A program made the translations under genes and the position numbers. 64,000 nucleotides of DNA, taken from NCBI GenBank assembly GCA_963701735.1, contig CAVPBI010000003.1:48207-112206 (forward strand), read 5' to 3'. The DNA comes from CAWABB01 sp963701735. Lineage in GTDB: Bacteria; Bacteroidota; Ignavibacteria; UBA10030; UBA6906. Below the pieces are notes generated by a model that saw only the letters and a list, made by a program, of their open reading frames with translations, searched no databases and was not told the origin of the DNA. Of the stretch, positions 25,703 to 36,600 are shown piece after piece (the stretch's first letter is position 1; each line of letters starts with the position of its first letter).

Positions 25703-28700
25703 ATGAAATCGCTTTTCAGAATATCGGCGCTGGTTCTCCTCCTTGCTTCGATCGTCGGGGCGTTGACTGCGGATGTCCCGAAGAAGAATGGAGCGAGAGC
25801 CTGGAAGCCGACAGTGTTCGAATACAAGCAGCTCGATGGCAACACCATCAACTGCACCGTCGCCTCCGACGGCCCCTACGCGGACTACCGGCGCACCAAC
25901 TCGTCGGGTCTGGAGTGGCCGAGAGGGACCGGGAAGACCGCAATTTACACGGCAGGGATCTGGCTGGTCGGTCAGCATGGGCCGACGGGCGCGCTGAGGA
26001 CGGCGCAGATGGACTACAACTCGGAGTATCAGCCGGGGCCCCTGCTGGAGACATTCAATACGACGACCAATGCCGACGCCGCCCCAATCTCCCGCGCGGG
26101 GGATGCCCGGTATCGCCTCTACAAGGTCGCGAGGAACAAACCGGACGGTGACGCCACCCGTCTGCTCGATGCATGGAGCCTCTGGCCCGGAGATCTCGGG
26201 GCGCCGTACGTCGATGTCGACTCCAGCGGAACCTGGAACGCCGATACCGACGTGCCGGACTTCCGTGGCGACCAGATGATGTGGTCCGTCATCAACGACG
26301 TCAACCAGGGCTTTCACACCTCTCTCGGCAACACCAGGCCGATGGGTGTGGAGATCCAGACCCTCTACTTCGTGTTCAACCAGCCGGGCGCGCTGGGGAA
26401 CATCATGTTCATGAAGTGGCGGATCATCAACAAGAGCGACGCCGACTACAACAACGTCTACATCGGCATGTGGAGTGACATTGACCTCGGCGATGGGAAC
26501 GACGACCTCCCTGGGTGCGACACGACGCTCAGCCTGGGCTACGTCTATAACGGCGACAACGACGATGTGGGGACCACGGGCTATGGCACCAAGCCTCCTG
26601 CCGTCGGTTTTGACTTCTTCCAGGGGCCGATTGTGCCCGGCGCTCCGACCGATTCCGCGCTGGTCTCCGAGAAGTGGCGGTACGGCTACCGCAACCTGCC
26701 GGCGACGGCGTTCGTGGTGTACTGCAACAGCACATTCCCGCAGCTTGTGGATCCCCCTGATGGAGATCCCGACTACGCACTTCAGGCCTACGACTACCTG
26801 AAGGGGAAGGCCGGCACCATCCACCAGTACGTCATCAATAAGGTGACCGGCGACACGGTGAGGTTCTTCTTCTCGGGCGACCCGGTGACCAACACAGGAG
26901 ACCTTCCGGGCGGCTTCGCCACCTGGGGGCTCGGGACGTTCGCCCCGCAGGATGTCCGCGTGATGCTGGCCTCCGGGCCATTTACGCTGGCGCAGGGTGA
27001 CACCCAGGAGATCGTGGGCTCCATCATCCTCGCGCAGGGCGCGGACAGGCTGAACAGCGTCACCCTCCTGAAGGGGTCCGACCAGATCGCGCAAAACGCG
27101 TTCAACGACAACTTCAATGTCCCCGGCGCTCCACCGCTCCCGGATGTCACCGTCACCGAGCTGCCGAACGAGCTGATCTTCGAATGGCAGGAGAAGTCCG
27201 AGATCACGGAAGCGTACGACTTCCGCGGGAACAGGTTCGAGGGGTACAACTTCTACCAGGGCGAATCTACCAACGGCCCCTGGAAAAAGATCGCCACGTA
27301 TGACATCATCAATGGCGTCACGATGATCGAGGACATGGTGATGAACCAGGATGCGAGCAAGACGTACCTCCAGCCCGTCCAGTTCGGAACCGACAGTGGG
27401 ATCAAGCGCAGCATTACGCTCGCACAGGATGCCATCCTCAGCACGCCCCTGGTGAACGGGAAGCCGTATTACTACGCGCTGACCACGTACTCGTACAATC
27501 CGGATCCGAACGCCCTCATCCTTGGCGTTCCCGTGTCACTCGAATCGGCCAAGGACGCCATCGTCGCGACCCCGCAGGGCGCGGCCATTGGAAGCGAAGT
27601 CCCGACGGCCTCCGGCCAGGTCCTGGCCCACAGCCGCTCGCTGGATGATGCGGTTGTTCCGGAGATCCTGAATCCGGCCGCGTTGAACGGTGCGTCGTAC
27701 AGCGTTGTGCTGAACGGCGTGGACACGACGGTGACGTCGTGGAGCGTGGTGCGCAGCAGGGGCGGTGTCGTCGACACGGCCATCGCGAACTCCACGGACT
27801 TCACGGGCAGCAGCAGCAGTCCGATCGTCGACGGCGTCCAGGTGCGTGTGTCGCGCCCGGTGCCCGGTGTTCGCCGTGATGCCCAGCCGGCTCCGGCGCG
27901 GATACGCGTACACCCCGTCCTCCAACCAGTGGACAGTCGGACGCGGCACAACCGCCTTCGACGCGGGCGCCAGGACCGTCACGTATCCGGCGAAGGGGGC
28001 AGTGTACGGCGACCTGACTCCGACGCGCGGCGCAGGAACGAAGGTCGCTCCGAACAAGGCGAGGAAGATCGAACTCCGGTTCAGCAACGATCCGGCGCTG
28101 CAGCAGAGCGCCTACCGGTGGCTGAGAAACGTCAAGCAGTCGCCTGTTCCCACACCGGCGAGGGACAGCTCGTTCATACCGTACATCCTCGTCCGCGGGA
28201 ACGGATTCGTGTACCAGCGCGACTATGCGACGGTGAAGGTGCCTTTCACGGCGTGGGAAGTCGATTCGCTCGACGGTGATCCCGTGCCGCGTCAGGTGAA
28301 CGTCGGATTCCTGGAGAACAACGACACCCTGAAGCTGGCCGACGGCACGTTTGTCGGCAAGGGGAAGATCGACGGGCGGTGGGAGCCCACCTCCAACGCG
28401 AACGCCGGCGACGAGGCGCTCTACATCTTCGAGTCGACGTACTCCACGACGGAAGACCCTCGCTACAACCGTGACCTCCAGGCCCAGATGGACAGCCTCG
28501 ACATCATGTACATCATGCACGCCGGGAAGGTCCAGGAAAGCAGGTTCTTCACGGAGGGGGACCTCATCGCGATCACGCCCAACTACATCCTCGAAGCCGG
28601 GCGCGCGTATGGCTACGTCGGCGGGCCCGTCGCGACGGCGGGAGACGCCGCCCTCGCGAAGGACCAGATGGCAAACATCAACGTGTTCCCGAACCCGTAT

Positions 28701-28982
28701 TTCGCGAACAACCTGAGGGAGTCGGGTACCTTCAACAAGTTCGTGACGTTCACGAATCTTCCGCGCACGGCGACGATCAAGATCTTCACGCTGACGGGAG
28801 AGCTCGTACGCTCGATCCAGAAGGAGGGATCCGGAACGCTCCAGCAGTGGGACCTCCGGAACGCAAACGGCCTGCCCGTCGCCAGCGGGATCTACATCGC
28901 TGTGATAGAGATTCCCGACGCCGGTAACCGCATCCTCAAGCTGGCGGTGATCATGGCTGAGGAACGTCCGACGCGCATTTAG
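25703..28982 (+). CDS. Large exported protein with C-terminal FlgD-like/type IX tail (one frame break)
   Basis: Begins MKSLFRISALVLLLASIVGA, a signal peptide, with GAGGAG 8 bases upstream; an earlier in-frame start lacks this. The protein is about 1090 residues with no recognised catalytic motif. It contains repeated Tyr/Gly/Asp-rich stretches and a fibronectin-like section (PNELIFEWQEKSEITEAYD). The C-terminus (ANINVFPNPYFANNL, then IKIFTLTGELVRSI and ASGIYIAVIE) is a sorting-type domain. A frame change near 27895 joins two halves. It follows the receptor by 47 bases and is probably a surface partner. Confidence 0.75.
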
Positions 28983-29018
28983 CTCCGGCACACAGGGAAT
29001 GAAAAGGAGATTCGAACA

Positions 29019-30065
29019 ATGAAGAGTGCGAAATTACTGGCAGTCTTCTGCCTTGGCCTCCTGCTGCTGCCGGCGTTCGTGCACGCGGGTAACCCCTCGA
29101 AGCGAGGCACAGCAGGTGCGCTTGAGATTCTACTCCCGGTTGGCGGCCGTGGTACGGCGCTGGCCGGTACGGCCAGCGCGTCGATGGTTGGCGTCGAAGC
29201 CATTCACTGGAACCCGGCCGGCCTGTCGCGCGGCTGGGGCGACCGGTCCATCGAGGCGATGTTTTCCCACATGAATTATTTCGCCGACATCAAGCTGGAC
29301 TATGCCGCAATAGGGTGGAACATCGGCGACTTCGGGACGCTCGGACTGTCGTTCCGCACTGTCAACTTTGGCGACATTGCGGAAACGACGGAAGATCTGC
29401 CTGAAGGGACCGGTCGCACGTTCTCGCCGACGTATTTTACGCTCGGCGTGACGTACTCCAAGATGCTGACGGACCGCATCTACATAGGGTTCACCGGCAA
29501 GTTTATCTCGGAGTCCATCCTCCGCACCAACGCGAGCGGCTTCGCGCTGGACGGCGGCGTCATCTACTACCTCGGCGGAAACGATGCATGGTCCGGGCTT
29601 CATTTCGGCGTGGTGCTGAAGAATATCGGCCCGAACATGACGTATACCGGCGCAGAGCTGGAGGAGACGGTTGTGCCTCCGGGTTCGGCACCGGGTGCCG
29701 CACTAGATCCGCTTGCCCATGTGGCTCAGTCGTTCGAGCTGCCCTCCTCGTTCGCCCTCGGCATCGGGTATGACTACCGGTTCGATGAATCGACACGCGC
29801 AACGTTGATGGGCGAGTTCGAGAACATCAACTTCGGAAACGACAGATACCGCATCGGCGGCGAGTTCGCGTACAACGAGCAGTTCTTCGTGCGCGGCGGG
29901 TTCCAGGGGACGGACGGCAGCAGCAACGAATACGTCTGGGGCCCCGCATTCGGTGCGGGCGTGATGTTGCCGCTCGGTACTATCGGAATCGTCGTGGACT
30001 ACGCGTATCAGACCACCGACGTCTTCCAGGGTACGAACACATTCTCGCTCCTGATCCGGTTCTAA
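29019..30065 (+). CDS. PorV/PorQ-family outer-membrane beta-barrel protein
   Basis: 348 residues with a signal peptide (LAVFCLGLLLLPAFVHAG). The mature start KRGTAGALEILLPVGGRGTA is the typical PorV/PorQ opening (LxIxxGARAxGMGG type). Alternating aromatic strands continue to a C-terminal phenylalanine (FSLLIRF). In type IX systems PorV shuttles cargo at the outer membrane; whether this copy is a true PorV or a paralogue tied to the receptor upstream is unresolved. AAGGAG precedes the ATG, and the next hairpin ends the operon. Confidence 0.82.
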   Translation: MKSAKLLAVFCLGLLLLPAFVHAGNPSKRGTAGALEILLPVGGRGTALAGTASASMVGVEAIHWNPAGLSRGWGDRSIEAMFSHMNYFADIKLDYAAIGWNIGDFGTLGLSFRTVNFGDIAETTEDLPEGTGRTFSPTYFTLGVTYSKMLTDRIYIGFTGKFISESILRTNASGFALDGGVIYYLGGNDAWSGLHFGVVLKNIGPNMTYTGAELEETVVPPGSAPGAALDPLAHVAQSFELPSSFALGIGYDYRFDESTRATLMGEFENINFGNDRYRIGGEFAYNEQFFVRGGFQGTDGSSNEYVWGPAFGAGVMLPLGTIGIVVDYAYQTTDVFQGTNTFSLLIRF

Positions 30066-30066
30066 G

Positions 30067-31014
30067 GTGCGAGTCGTGGTGTCAATCAGGGGCTGGTGCC
30101 GAACGTGGCACCAGCCCCTTCTGTTTTCGCCGGACGCCGTCTGCGCCCTCGCGGCGCTCGGGATGCTCCTCTGGGGGCCCGGTGCGCTCGCCCAGCGCAC
30201 GATACCGCTCAACGCCTCCTACGACCGGATCGATGTCTCGATCGATGGGTCGATCTTCCTCCTCAGCACCGGCAGATGTACCCTCACGCGCATCCTTCCC
30301 GACGGATCAGCCCCGACGACGATCGGCGGGCCCGGATGGCTTGGCGGACAGTTCGACGCCCCCGCGGACCTCTGGGCGCGCAACGGCGTCGATATTATGG
30401 TCGCGGACGAGAACAACCATCGCATCCAGCGGTTCGACCGCTCGCTCGCGTTTGTGGCCGGGCTGTCTACCCGCGACGAACCCTACCCGGAACGCCGCTT
30501 CGGCTATCCCCGGGGTGTCGCGCTCTCGAGACAGGGTGACCTCTTCCTGAGCGACGGCGAGAATGTCCGTGCACTGAAGGTCACCGGGTTCAAGAATGTG
30601 GAACGGTCGTTCGGCACGTTCGGGGGCGGCAAAGGAAAGCTGGCGGCCCCCACGGCGGTCGAGGTCGGGCCGGACGACATTGTGTATGTCCTTGACGCGG
30701 GAAGGATCGTCCTGTTCGACAGCTTCGGGAACTTTCTCCGCGAATTGCCCGAGGCGCTTTTCACGCGGCCGTCAGCGATCACGTCGGACGATCGGGGCAC
30801 GCTCGTCTTCGACGATACCGTCTTTCATTACATCGACCGCACGGGGAATATTGCCGGCCGGATCGGGATCTCGTCGATCCTCGCCGGCGCCGATTCGCCT
30901 CCCAGGGACATCGCCCTCGCACCGGGAAAGCTGTACATCCTGTTTCGCGACAGCTATGCGGTCTGCCCGGACCCGCGGGAGAGATTCCTTGAAAATAATC
31001 GGAAAAGTGAGTAG
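30067..31014 (+). CDS. Exported six-bladed beta-propeller (NHL-repeat-like) protein
   Basis: Up to 315 residues. A hydrophobic stretch ending GPGALAQ resembles a signal peptide. The rest shows propeller blades with the NHL pattern: FDAPADLWARNGVDIMVADE then NNHRIQRFDRS, RFGYPRGVALSRQGDLFLSD, and APTAVEVGPDDIVYVLD. The start is uncertain: a GTG at 30067 lies one base after the previous stop but its coding would run through a terminator-like hairpin; the next ATG is at 30163. Function unknown; such propellers usually bind proteins or sugars. The ssb promoter overlaps its 3' end. Confidence 0.65.
   Translation: MRVVVSIRGWCRTWHQPLLFSPDAVCALAALGMLLWGPGALAQRTIPLNASYDRIDVSIDGSIFLLSTGRCTLTRILPDGSAPTTIGGPGWLGGQFDAPADLWARNGVDIMVADENNHRIQRFDRSLAFVAGLSTRDEPYPERRFGYPRGVALSRQGDLFLSDGENVRALKVTGFKNVERSFGTFGGGKGKLAAPTAVEVGPDDIVYVLDAGRIVLFDSFGNFLRELPEALFTRPSAITSDDRGTLVFDDTVFHYIDRTGNIAGRIGISSILAGADSPPRDIALAPGKLYILFRDSYAVCPDPRERFLENNRKSE
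30089..30127 (+). terminator. Intrinsic terminator after the PorV-like gene
   Basis: A perfect 12-bp stem, GGGGCTGGTGCC with GGCACCAGCCCC, loop GAACGT, then TTCTGTTTT. It ends the receptor/tail/PorV operon. It overlaps the possible 5' end of the propeller gene, which argues for a later start of that gene. Confidence 0.85.
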
Positions 31015-31017
31015 CAT
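30989..31017 (+). promoter_or_regulatory. Promoter for ssb
   Basis: TTGAAA (30989-30994), 17 bases, TAGCAT (31012-31017), about 30 bases before the ssb ATG. It lies inside the last codons of the upstream propeller gene. Confidence 0.55.
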
Positions 31018-31047
31018 AACTGTAATACCAGTAAAGAGGACGCCACG

Positions 31048-31473
31048 ATGGCACGCAGTCTCAACAAGGTGATGTTGATCGGCAATCTCGGCAAGGATCC
31101 GGAGCTTCGCTATACGCCCTCCGGTGTTGCCGTGGCGACGTTTACGGTCGCCACCAACGAGTCCTGGAAGGACCAGGACGGGAACCTGCAGGAGCGCACG
31201 GAGTGGCATAACGTCGTTGCGTGGCGGAAGCTCGCGGAAGTGTGCGGCGAGTGGCTGAAGAAGGGGAAGAAGGTGTACGTGGAGGGGAGGATCCAGACCC
31301 GCAGCTACGACGACAAGAACACCGGGGCGAAGCGGTACATCACCGAGATCGTCCTCGATAGCATGATCATGCTCGACGGGCGTGGCGGGGGAGAGGCTCC
31401 TTCCCAGCCGGCGGCAGTGTCCGCCCCCGAGGAAACCCCAGCGGCCGGCAAAGACGACGATCTGCCGTTCTGA
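31048..31473 (+). CDS. ssb: Single-stranded DNA-binding protein
   Basis: 141 residues. The N-terminal OB fold begins SLNKVMLIGNLGKDPELRYT and includes WHNVVAWRKLAEVCGEWLKK and GKKVYVEGRIQTRSYDD. A Gly/Pro/Ala linker follows, and the protein ends in the acidic tip DDDLPF that recruits partner proteins. It protects single-stranded DNA during replication and repair. AGAGGA lies upstream of the ATG. The stop overlaps carA (TGATG). Confidence 0.96.
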   Translation: MARSLNKVMLIGNLGKDPELRYTPSGVAVATFTVATNESWKDQDGNLQERTEWHNVVAWRKLAEVCGEWLKKGKKVYVEGRIQTRSYDDKNTGAKRYITEIVLDSMIMLDGRGGGEAPSQPAAVSAPEETPAAGKDDDLPF

Positions 31474-32729
31474 TGATGCAGCGGGCGAAACTCGCACTCG
31501 AGAACGGCACAGTCCTGGACTGCCAGTCGTTCGGCGCGGACGCCGAAGTGGCCGGAGAGGTGGTGTTCAACACCAGCCTGAGCGGCTACCAGGAGGTCTA
31601 CACCGACCCCTCGTATTGCGGCCAGATCGTCACGCTGACCTACCCTCTGATCGGGAACTACGGCGTCAATCCTGAGGATGTGGAGTCGGCGGCCCCGCAG
31701 GTCGCCGGCGTCGTCGTCAAGGAGTACTTCGACTTCTACAGCAATTTCCGCGCGACCGAGAGCCTGGGCTCGTGGCTCCAGCGGCACGGGATTCCCGCGG
31801 TGCAGGGGATCGACACCCGGATGCTCACGCGGATGCTCCGGGTGGAAGGGGCGATGCGGGGCGTGCTCTCGACGACCGACCTGGACAATGCCAGCCTGCT
31901 GCGCAAGGTGGCGGAATCGCCGAAGATGAGCGGGAGGGATCTGGCGACCGTCGTCTCCTGCGCGGAGCCGTACAGCTGGGATGAGGTGGATGCCACCGAG
32001 TTCGCGCTTGCCGCCGAAGGCCCGGAGCCGGGCGCGGCACCGTTCAACGTCGTCGCCTACGACTACGGCATCAAGCGGAATATCCTGAGACGGCTCGTGG
32101 CCTACGGATGCAAGGTCACGGTGGTGCCGGCAGGGTTTCCGGCGGCCGAGGTCCTGGCCATGCGCCCCGACGGCGTGTTCCTCTCCAACGGCCCGGGAGA
32201 CCCTGCGGCCGTTGCCTCGGGGATCAGGAACATCAAGGCCCTGACGGGAAAGGTCCCGATCTTCGGCATCTGCCTCGGCCACCAGCTCCTCGCCCATGCC
32301 CTCGGCGGCAAGACCTTCAAGCTGAAGTTCGGGCACCGGGGAGGGAACCACCCCGTGAAGAATCACCTCACGGGCCGCATCGAGATCACCTCCCAGAACC
32401 ACGGGTTCGCCGTCGATCCCTCGAGCCTGGATCCTGCATCGCTCGAGATCACCCACACGAACCTGTACGACGGTACCAACGAGGGGTTCCGGCACAAACA
32501 TTTCCCGCTGTTCAGCGTGCAGTACCACCCCGAGGCGTCGCCCGGACCGCACGACAGCGACTATCTGTTCCGCGACTTCGTCGCGATGATGAAATCGAAA
32601 TCCCCCTGGGCGGCCGCGCCCATCAGGCGTGAGCATTCCTTCAACGTAACCGCGCACGGAATCTGTCCCTCCCCGCGGAGATGCTTTTCTCGCGTGCGCG
32701 CTTCATGGTCGCGAGCACCCGATCTCTGA
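31473..32729 (+). CDS. carA: Carbamoyl-phosphate synthase small subunit
   Basis: 418 residues against about 360-385 usually. The N-terminal domain carries VVFNTSLSGYQEVYTDPSYC. The class I glutamine amidotransferase domain has the nucleophile in GICLGHQLLAHALGG and the His/Glu pair in YHPEASPGP. It supplies ammonia for carbamoyl phosphate (pyrimidine and arginine synthesis). After FRDFVAMMKSK, where the family normally ends, about 45 residues look unrelated; one lost base near 32620 would give an early stop, so the tail may be an artefact. carB is not nearby. The start overlaps the ssb stop. Confidence 0.93.
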   Translation: MMQRAKLALENGTVLDCQSFGADAEVAGEVVFNTSLSGYQEVYTDPSYCGQIVTLTYPLIGNYGVNPEDVESAAPQVAGVVVKEYFDFYSNFRATESLGSWLQRHGIPAVQGIDTRMLTRMLRVEGAMRGVLSTTDLDNASLLRKVAESPKMSGRDLATVVSCAEPYSWDEVDATEFALAAEGPEPGAAPFNVVAYDYGIKRNILRRLVAYGCKVTVVPAGFPAAEVLAMRPDGVFLSNGPGDPAAVASGIRNIKALTGKVPIFGICLGHQLLAHALGGKTFKLKFGHRGGNHPVKNHLTGRIEITSQNHGFAVDPSSLDPASLEITHTNLYDGTNEGFRHKHFPLFSVQYHPEASPGPHDSDYLFRDFVAMMKSKSPWAAAPIRREHSFNVTAHGICPSPRRCFSRVRASWSRAPDL

Positions 32730-32763
32730 AATCCCGAACCACCCGACCCCGGTATCTCACCCC

Positions 32764-33519
32764 ATGCCCTCAGGCTACACCGTTCTCCCTCTCGTCTATG
32801 ACCGCTGGCAGCACAGTTACGGCATGGACTACAGCGGGCTCATCCTTCCGCGCGTCCTGGCGACCCTGAAGGCCCTTGCTGTCCCGCCCGGGACCATGCT
32901 CGACCTCGCCTGCGGAACCGGTTCGCTGGCCATGCACATGCAGCGCCGCGGATGGAAGGTCTGGGGGGTGGACGGCTCGCCGCTCATGATAGAAGCCGCG
33001 CGCGCAAAACTTCGCGGTCCCGGCGTGCCCGTCCGGTTCCTGAAGCAGGACATGCGCGAGCTGGACCTCCCCGAACAGGTCGATCTCGCCACGTGCCTGT
33101 TCGACAGCCTGAATCACCTTCCGGGGAAGGGAGACCTGCTGAAGACGTTCCGCGGGGTGTCGGCCGCGCTCAAGCCGGGGGGATTCTTTGTGTTCGACGT
33201 GAACAACGAGCGCTGCTTCATGAAGCTCTGGACGCGTGAGAGCATCGTCCGGCACCGCGACTTCACGATGTTCTTCCAGAACATGTACGACCGCCCGCGC
33301 AAGACCGCCTGTTCGCGCGTGACGCTGTTCCTGAAGCGGGGAAACGTGTACGAGAAAGCCGAGGAGATCGTCTGCGAGCGCTACTTTCCCCGGGCCGTCG
33401 TGAGGGAGCTGCTCGAGCGGGCGGGCTTCACGGTGATTCGTGTCGAGGACTTCAACTTCACCGGTAGCCGGGAAGTGGGGCGCATCAAGACGTGGTGGGT
33501 GGCGAAGAAGACCGGGTGA
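32764..33519 (+). CDS. SAM-dependent methyltransferase, class I
   Basis: 251 residues with the Rossmann methyltransferase motifs: I, MLDLACGTGSLAMHMQRRG (about 46-64); II, WGVDGSPLMIEAAR; and IV, VDLATCLFDSLNHL. It continues LKPGGFFVFDVNNERCF. The C-terminal half fits a methyltransferase type 11/25 fold with a beta-sheet insertion. The substrate is unknown. It follows carA by 34 bases and converges with the minus-strand helicase. Confidence 0.85.
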   Translation: MPSGYTVLPLVYDRWQHSYGMDYSGLILPRVLATLKALAVPPGTMLDLACGTGSLAMHMQRRGWKVWGVDGSPLMIEAARAKLRGPGVPVRFLKQDMRELDLPEQVDLATCLFDSLNHLPGKGDLLKTFRGVSAALKPGGFFVFDVNNERCFMKLWTRESIVRHRDFTMFFQNMYDRPRKTACSRVTLFLKRGNVYEKAEEIVCERYFPRAVVRELLERAGFTVIRVEDFNFTGSREVGRIKTWWVAKKTG

Positions 33520-33642
33520 CAATCGGGCGCAATCCCGGATGTCCGATCTCGCGCCGATCCTGTCAGTGGATGGGCTGGGTCGCTCGTAGGTTCCGGTTGT
33601 CCCTCGACGATCGTTCATCGAGACATGCGTCCGGATCGCGCC

Positions 33643-36600
33643 TCAGTATCCATCATACACCATCGACTGCCCCGGCCCTCCCCTGAACTTCTCCTCCCTG
33701 AGTATCCCCGCCGCGGCTGACGCCGAGGCGCGCTCGCCGTTCCAGAGCTCTATCACGATTTCTCTCCCCGGCCTCAGCGGGTCCGGGAGGTCGAGTAGCC
33801 GTTTCAGGTATCCGATACCCTGCCTGACCGCTTCGAGATCCGTGCTCCCGGCGTCGCCGGAGGTCCGCACCCGCTTCCCGTAGTTCTCCATCACCATCAC
33901 CGGCACGCCGTCCCTGAGCACGATGAATGTCGACGGGGCTCGCTGGACGGCGGTTGGACCAGACCCCCACACGCGCCTGTGCCGCCCGTCCTGTTGCTCT
34001 TCGTTGTGTTCACCCCCGCCACGACGCTGCACTTCGGGTTGCCCGTCTCCGACTTGCTGCTCTTGCTGCTGAGACTCGTTGTGTTGCCGCCCGTCCGCTC
34101 GTCCTTCGGCCGGCTCCCCGCCTGCCTGTCGCTCACGCTCCACGATCCCGTATGGACTGGCCGGGTCGCAGCTGTTCAGCACGACGATCGAACCGCCCTC
34201 CGCCTCCCGCACCGACCTGATCTTTTCGACTGCGCCAGGCAGAGCGAACTGCATGCCCGAAAATCCCTCGAGGAAGTATCCGCGGCGTATGTCCCCGCGC
34301 ATTTCCAACCGCTGAAGTTCGGCCGCGATCACGCCCCAGGAGAGCATGTTCTCTTTCCTGTGCACCTCCCGCGCGACGATGCCGTACCGCCGTAGCAGCT
34401 GGCCCGCCTGCTCCCGGGCAATCTCTGCTGCTGATCGCTCCTCCCCGAGGACGGACGGCGTTCTCAGCAGGGACCACCTGCCGGACCAGCCCGGCACCTG
34501 CCGGATGGCACGCCTCGCGGCGGCAAGCTCGGGCGAAGAGCGGAGAGTGATTCCCGGCCTCGTCACTTCCAGCCGTTCGTCGGGAATCTCGTCGTTCTCC
34601 CTGACGACCCGCCTCACGCGCAGGATCTCGGAGAACACGTCGTTCGTAACAAGACCCGACCAGAACAGCTCTGCCAGGGCGTTGTTGAGGGCGTGGAGTG
34701 AAAGCGTGAGGGCCTTCCGCATGTCCCCGAAGAACGATGCGCCATGGGTCCCGAGGTACTCCAGGACCCGGCGGGCCCGGTCGGAAAGATCCGAGTCGCC
34801 CGAGGGGTCTGAGAGGTCTGTGAGGCCCGGGACGCCTGTGAGGGCAGGGGCGCGTGAGATACCTGAGACGCCAGATGCGCCTGAGACCCCCGGGTGATCC
34901 GGGGCACCCTGGGTGCCGGCGATGAGCTTCTCGCCGTCGCCAGCGAGGAACAGCGCCCCGCTGCCCCTGAGGAGGGGCCGGATGCGGCCTGATCCCGCGC
35001 CTGCCCAGACGATGAGCCCGCCGGCGGTGAGCTGATCGAGCGCAGCCGTGGTGACGCTGCCGCATCGGGCAGGAAGGACGTCCCGCAGCCACACTTCCAC
35101 AGGGAGTGCCAACCCCTGGAGCTGTTCCAGATGATGGGCGAGGATCTCGGGTGTCGCTTGAGCAGAGGCCATCCGATCGAGCCCCGGCTCGTCCTGAGAG
35201 CCACCTGCCCTGAAGCCACCTGCGCTGCAGTCGCCTGTCCTGCCGCTCGCCAGTCGCCCGCGGTCGCCGGTCCGGCGCCGGCCTGCAGGGGACCGCCCTG
35301 CCGGGGACCGGTGTGCCCGGCGGCGGCGGAGATGCCCTGCCAATGCATCAAGAATCGCGCGTACGCGTCGATCGTGGAAGGGGTGATCTCCTTCCTCAGG
35401 ATCGTGAGCGTCTGCCTGTGGATGCGCTCCAGCGTGGGCCGGAAGCAGTATTGCCGCTCGCCTCCTCGCCCAGTTCGACGAGCCGTCCGGAGACCAGCAC
35501 CCCGTCCGCGACCATGCCGGTCGCCAGACGCGCCACGACGTCGGCAGGGATGTTGTACCGCCTCACGATCTGCGAGGCAGTCACCGGGCCGCGGTGCTGG
35601 AGGAACCGTCTCACGATTGTGTTCGTCGAGCGCTCTGCGGAGAGGTCGCTGTACAGGGCCCGCTCTTCCCCCGCGATCCAGCGACGGTCGTTTCCCACGC
35701 GCTTCCGCACCGCCCGGCCGTCGCGCTCGAGCGCGCGGACCATCTCGCTCCCGTCGCCTTCGCACCGCTCCCGGATCTCGTCGTCGTCCAGGTCTCCCAG
35801 GCGCACGAGCAGCTCCATGAGCTCCTCCGGCGAGCGCGCCCGGTATCCCGGCTCGCGGTGCTGCAGCTGCGACTCGACGAGCGCGACCGCCTCCGGGCGG
35901 ATCATCGACCGCACGCTCTCGAGGTCGACGACTTCCGCCAGCAACTCCCGGTTGATGGAGACGAACCGGCTGAGCGTGTCCGCCTTCGGCTGATCCCATT
36001 CGTACATGTAGACCGCCATGAAATCGAACAGGAGGCTGGCGGTGAATGGAGAAGGGACCTCGGTCTGCGTCGTCACGATCTCGATTGCGCCGCTCGCGAT
36101 GCGGGACGTGACTTCTTTGAATGCGCGGAAGTCCAGGATGTCGTTCAGCGCCTCGCGCACAGTCTCGATCACGATCGGGAAGTCGTCGTACTGGCGGACA
36201 ACCTGCAGCAGGTCGCCCGCCCTCAGCCGCTGCAGCCAGAGCGGCGTCCGCCGGCCGGGCGAGGGCTTCGTCATGATAAGCGCCCGGACCGCGTTCTGGC
36301 GGAACTGTCCCCCGAAAAGCGGGGACGAGAGGAGCTCCTCGGTGACGACCGACTCCGCCTCGGCGGGCGTCAGTCCTTCGAAGAGATCCAGCGGGAGATC
36401 GGTGACGTCGGGGCAGCGCAGCAGGATGCCATCGTCGTTGGTGAAGACCTGCGGCTCCACGCCGGTCCGGGCGTGGAGGCGCCGGCCGAGGACGAACCCG
36501 AACAGCGTGTTGATCCTGCGCCCGAGCGACGTGTGCACGACGATTCTCGGGTCGCCGATTTCGTCGCGGAAGCCTTCGACGAGGAAGCGCTGGTCATGCG

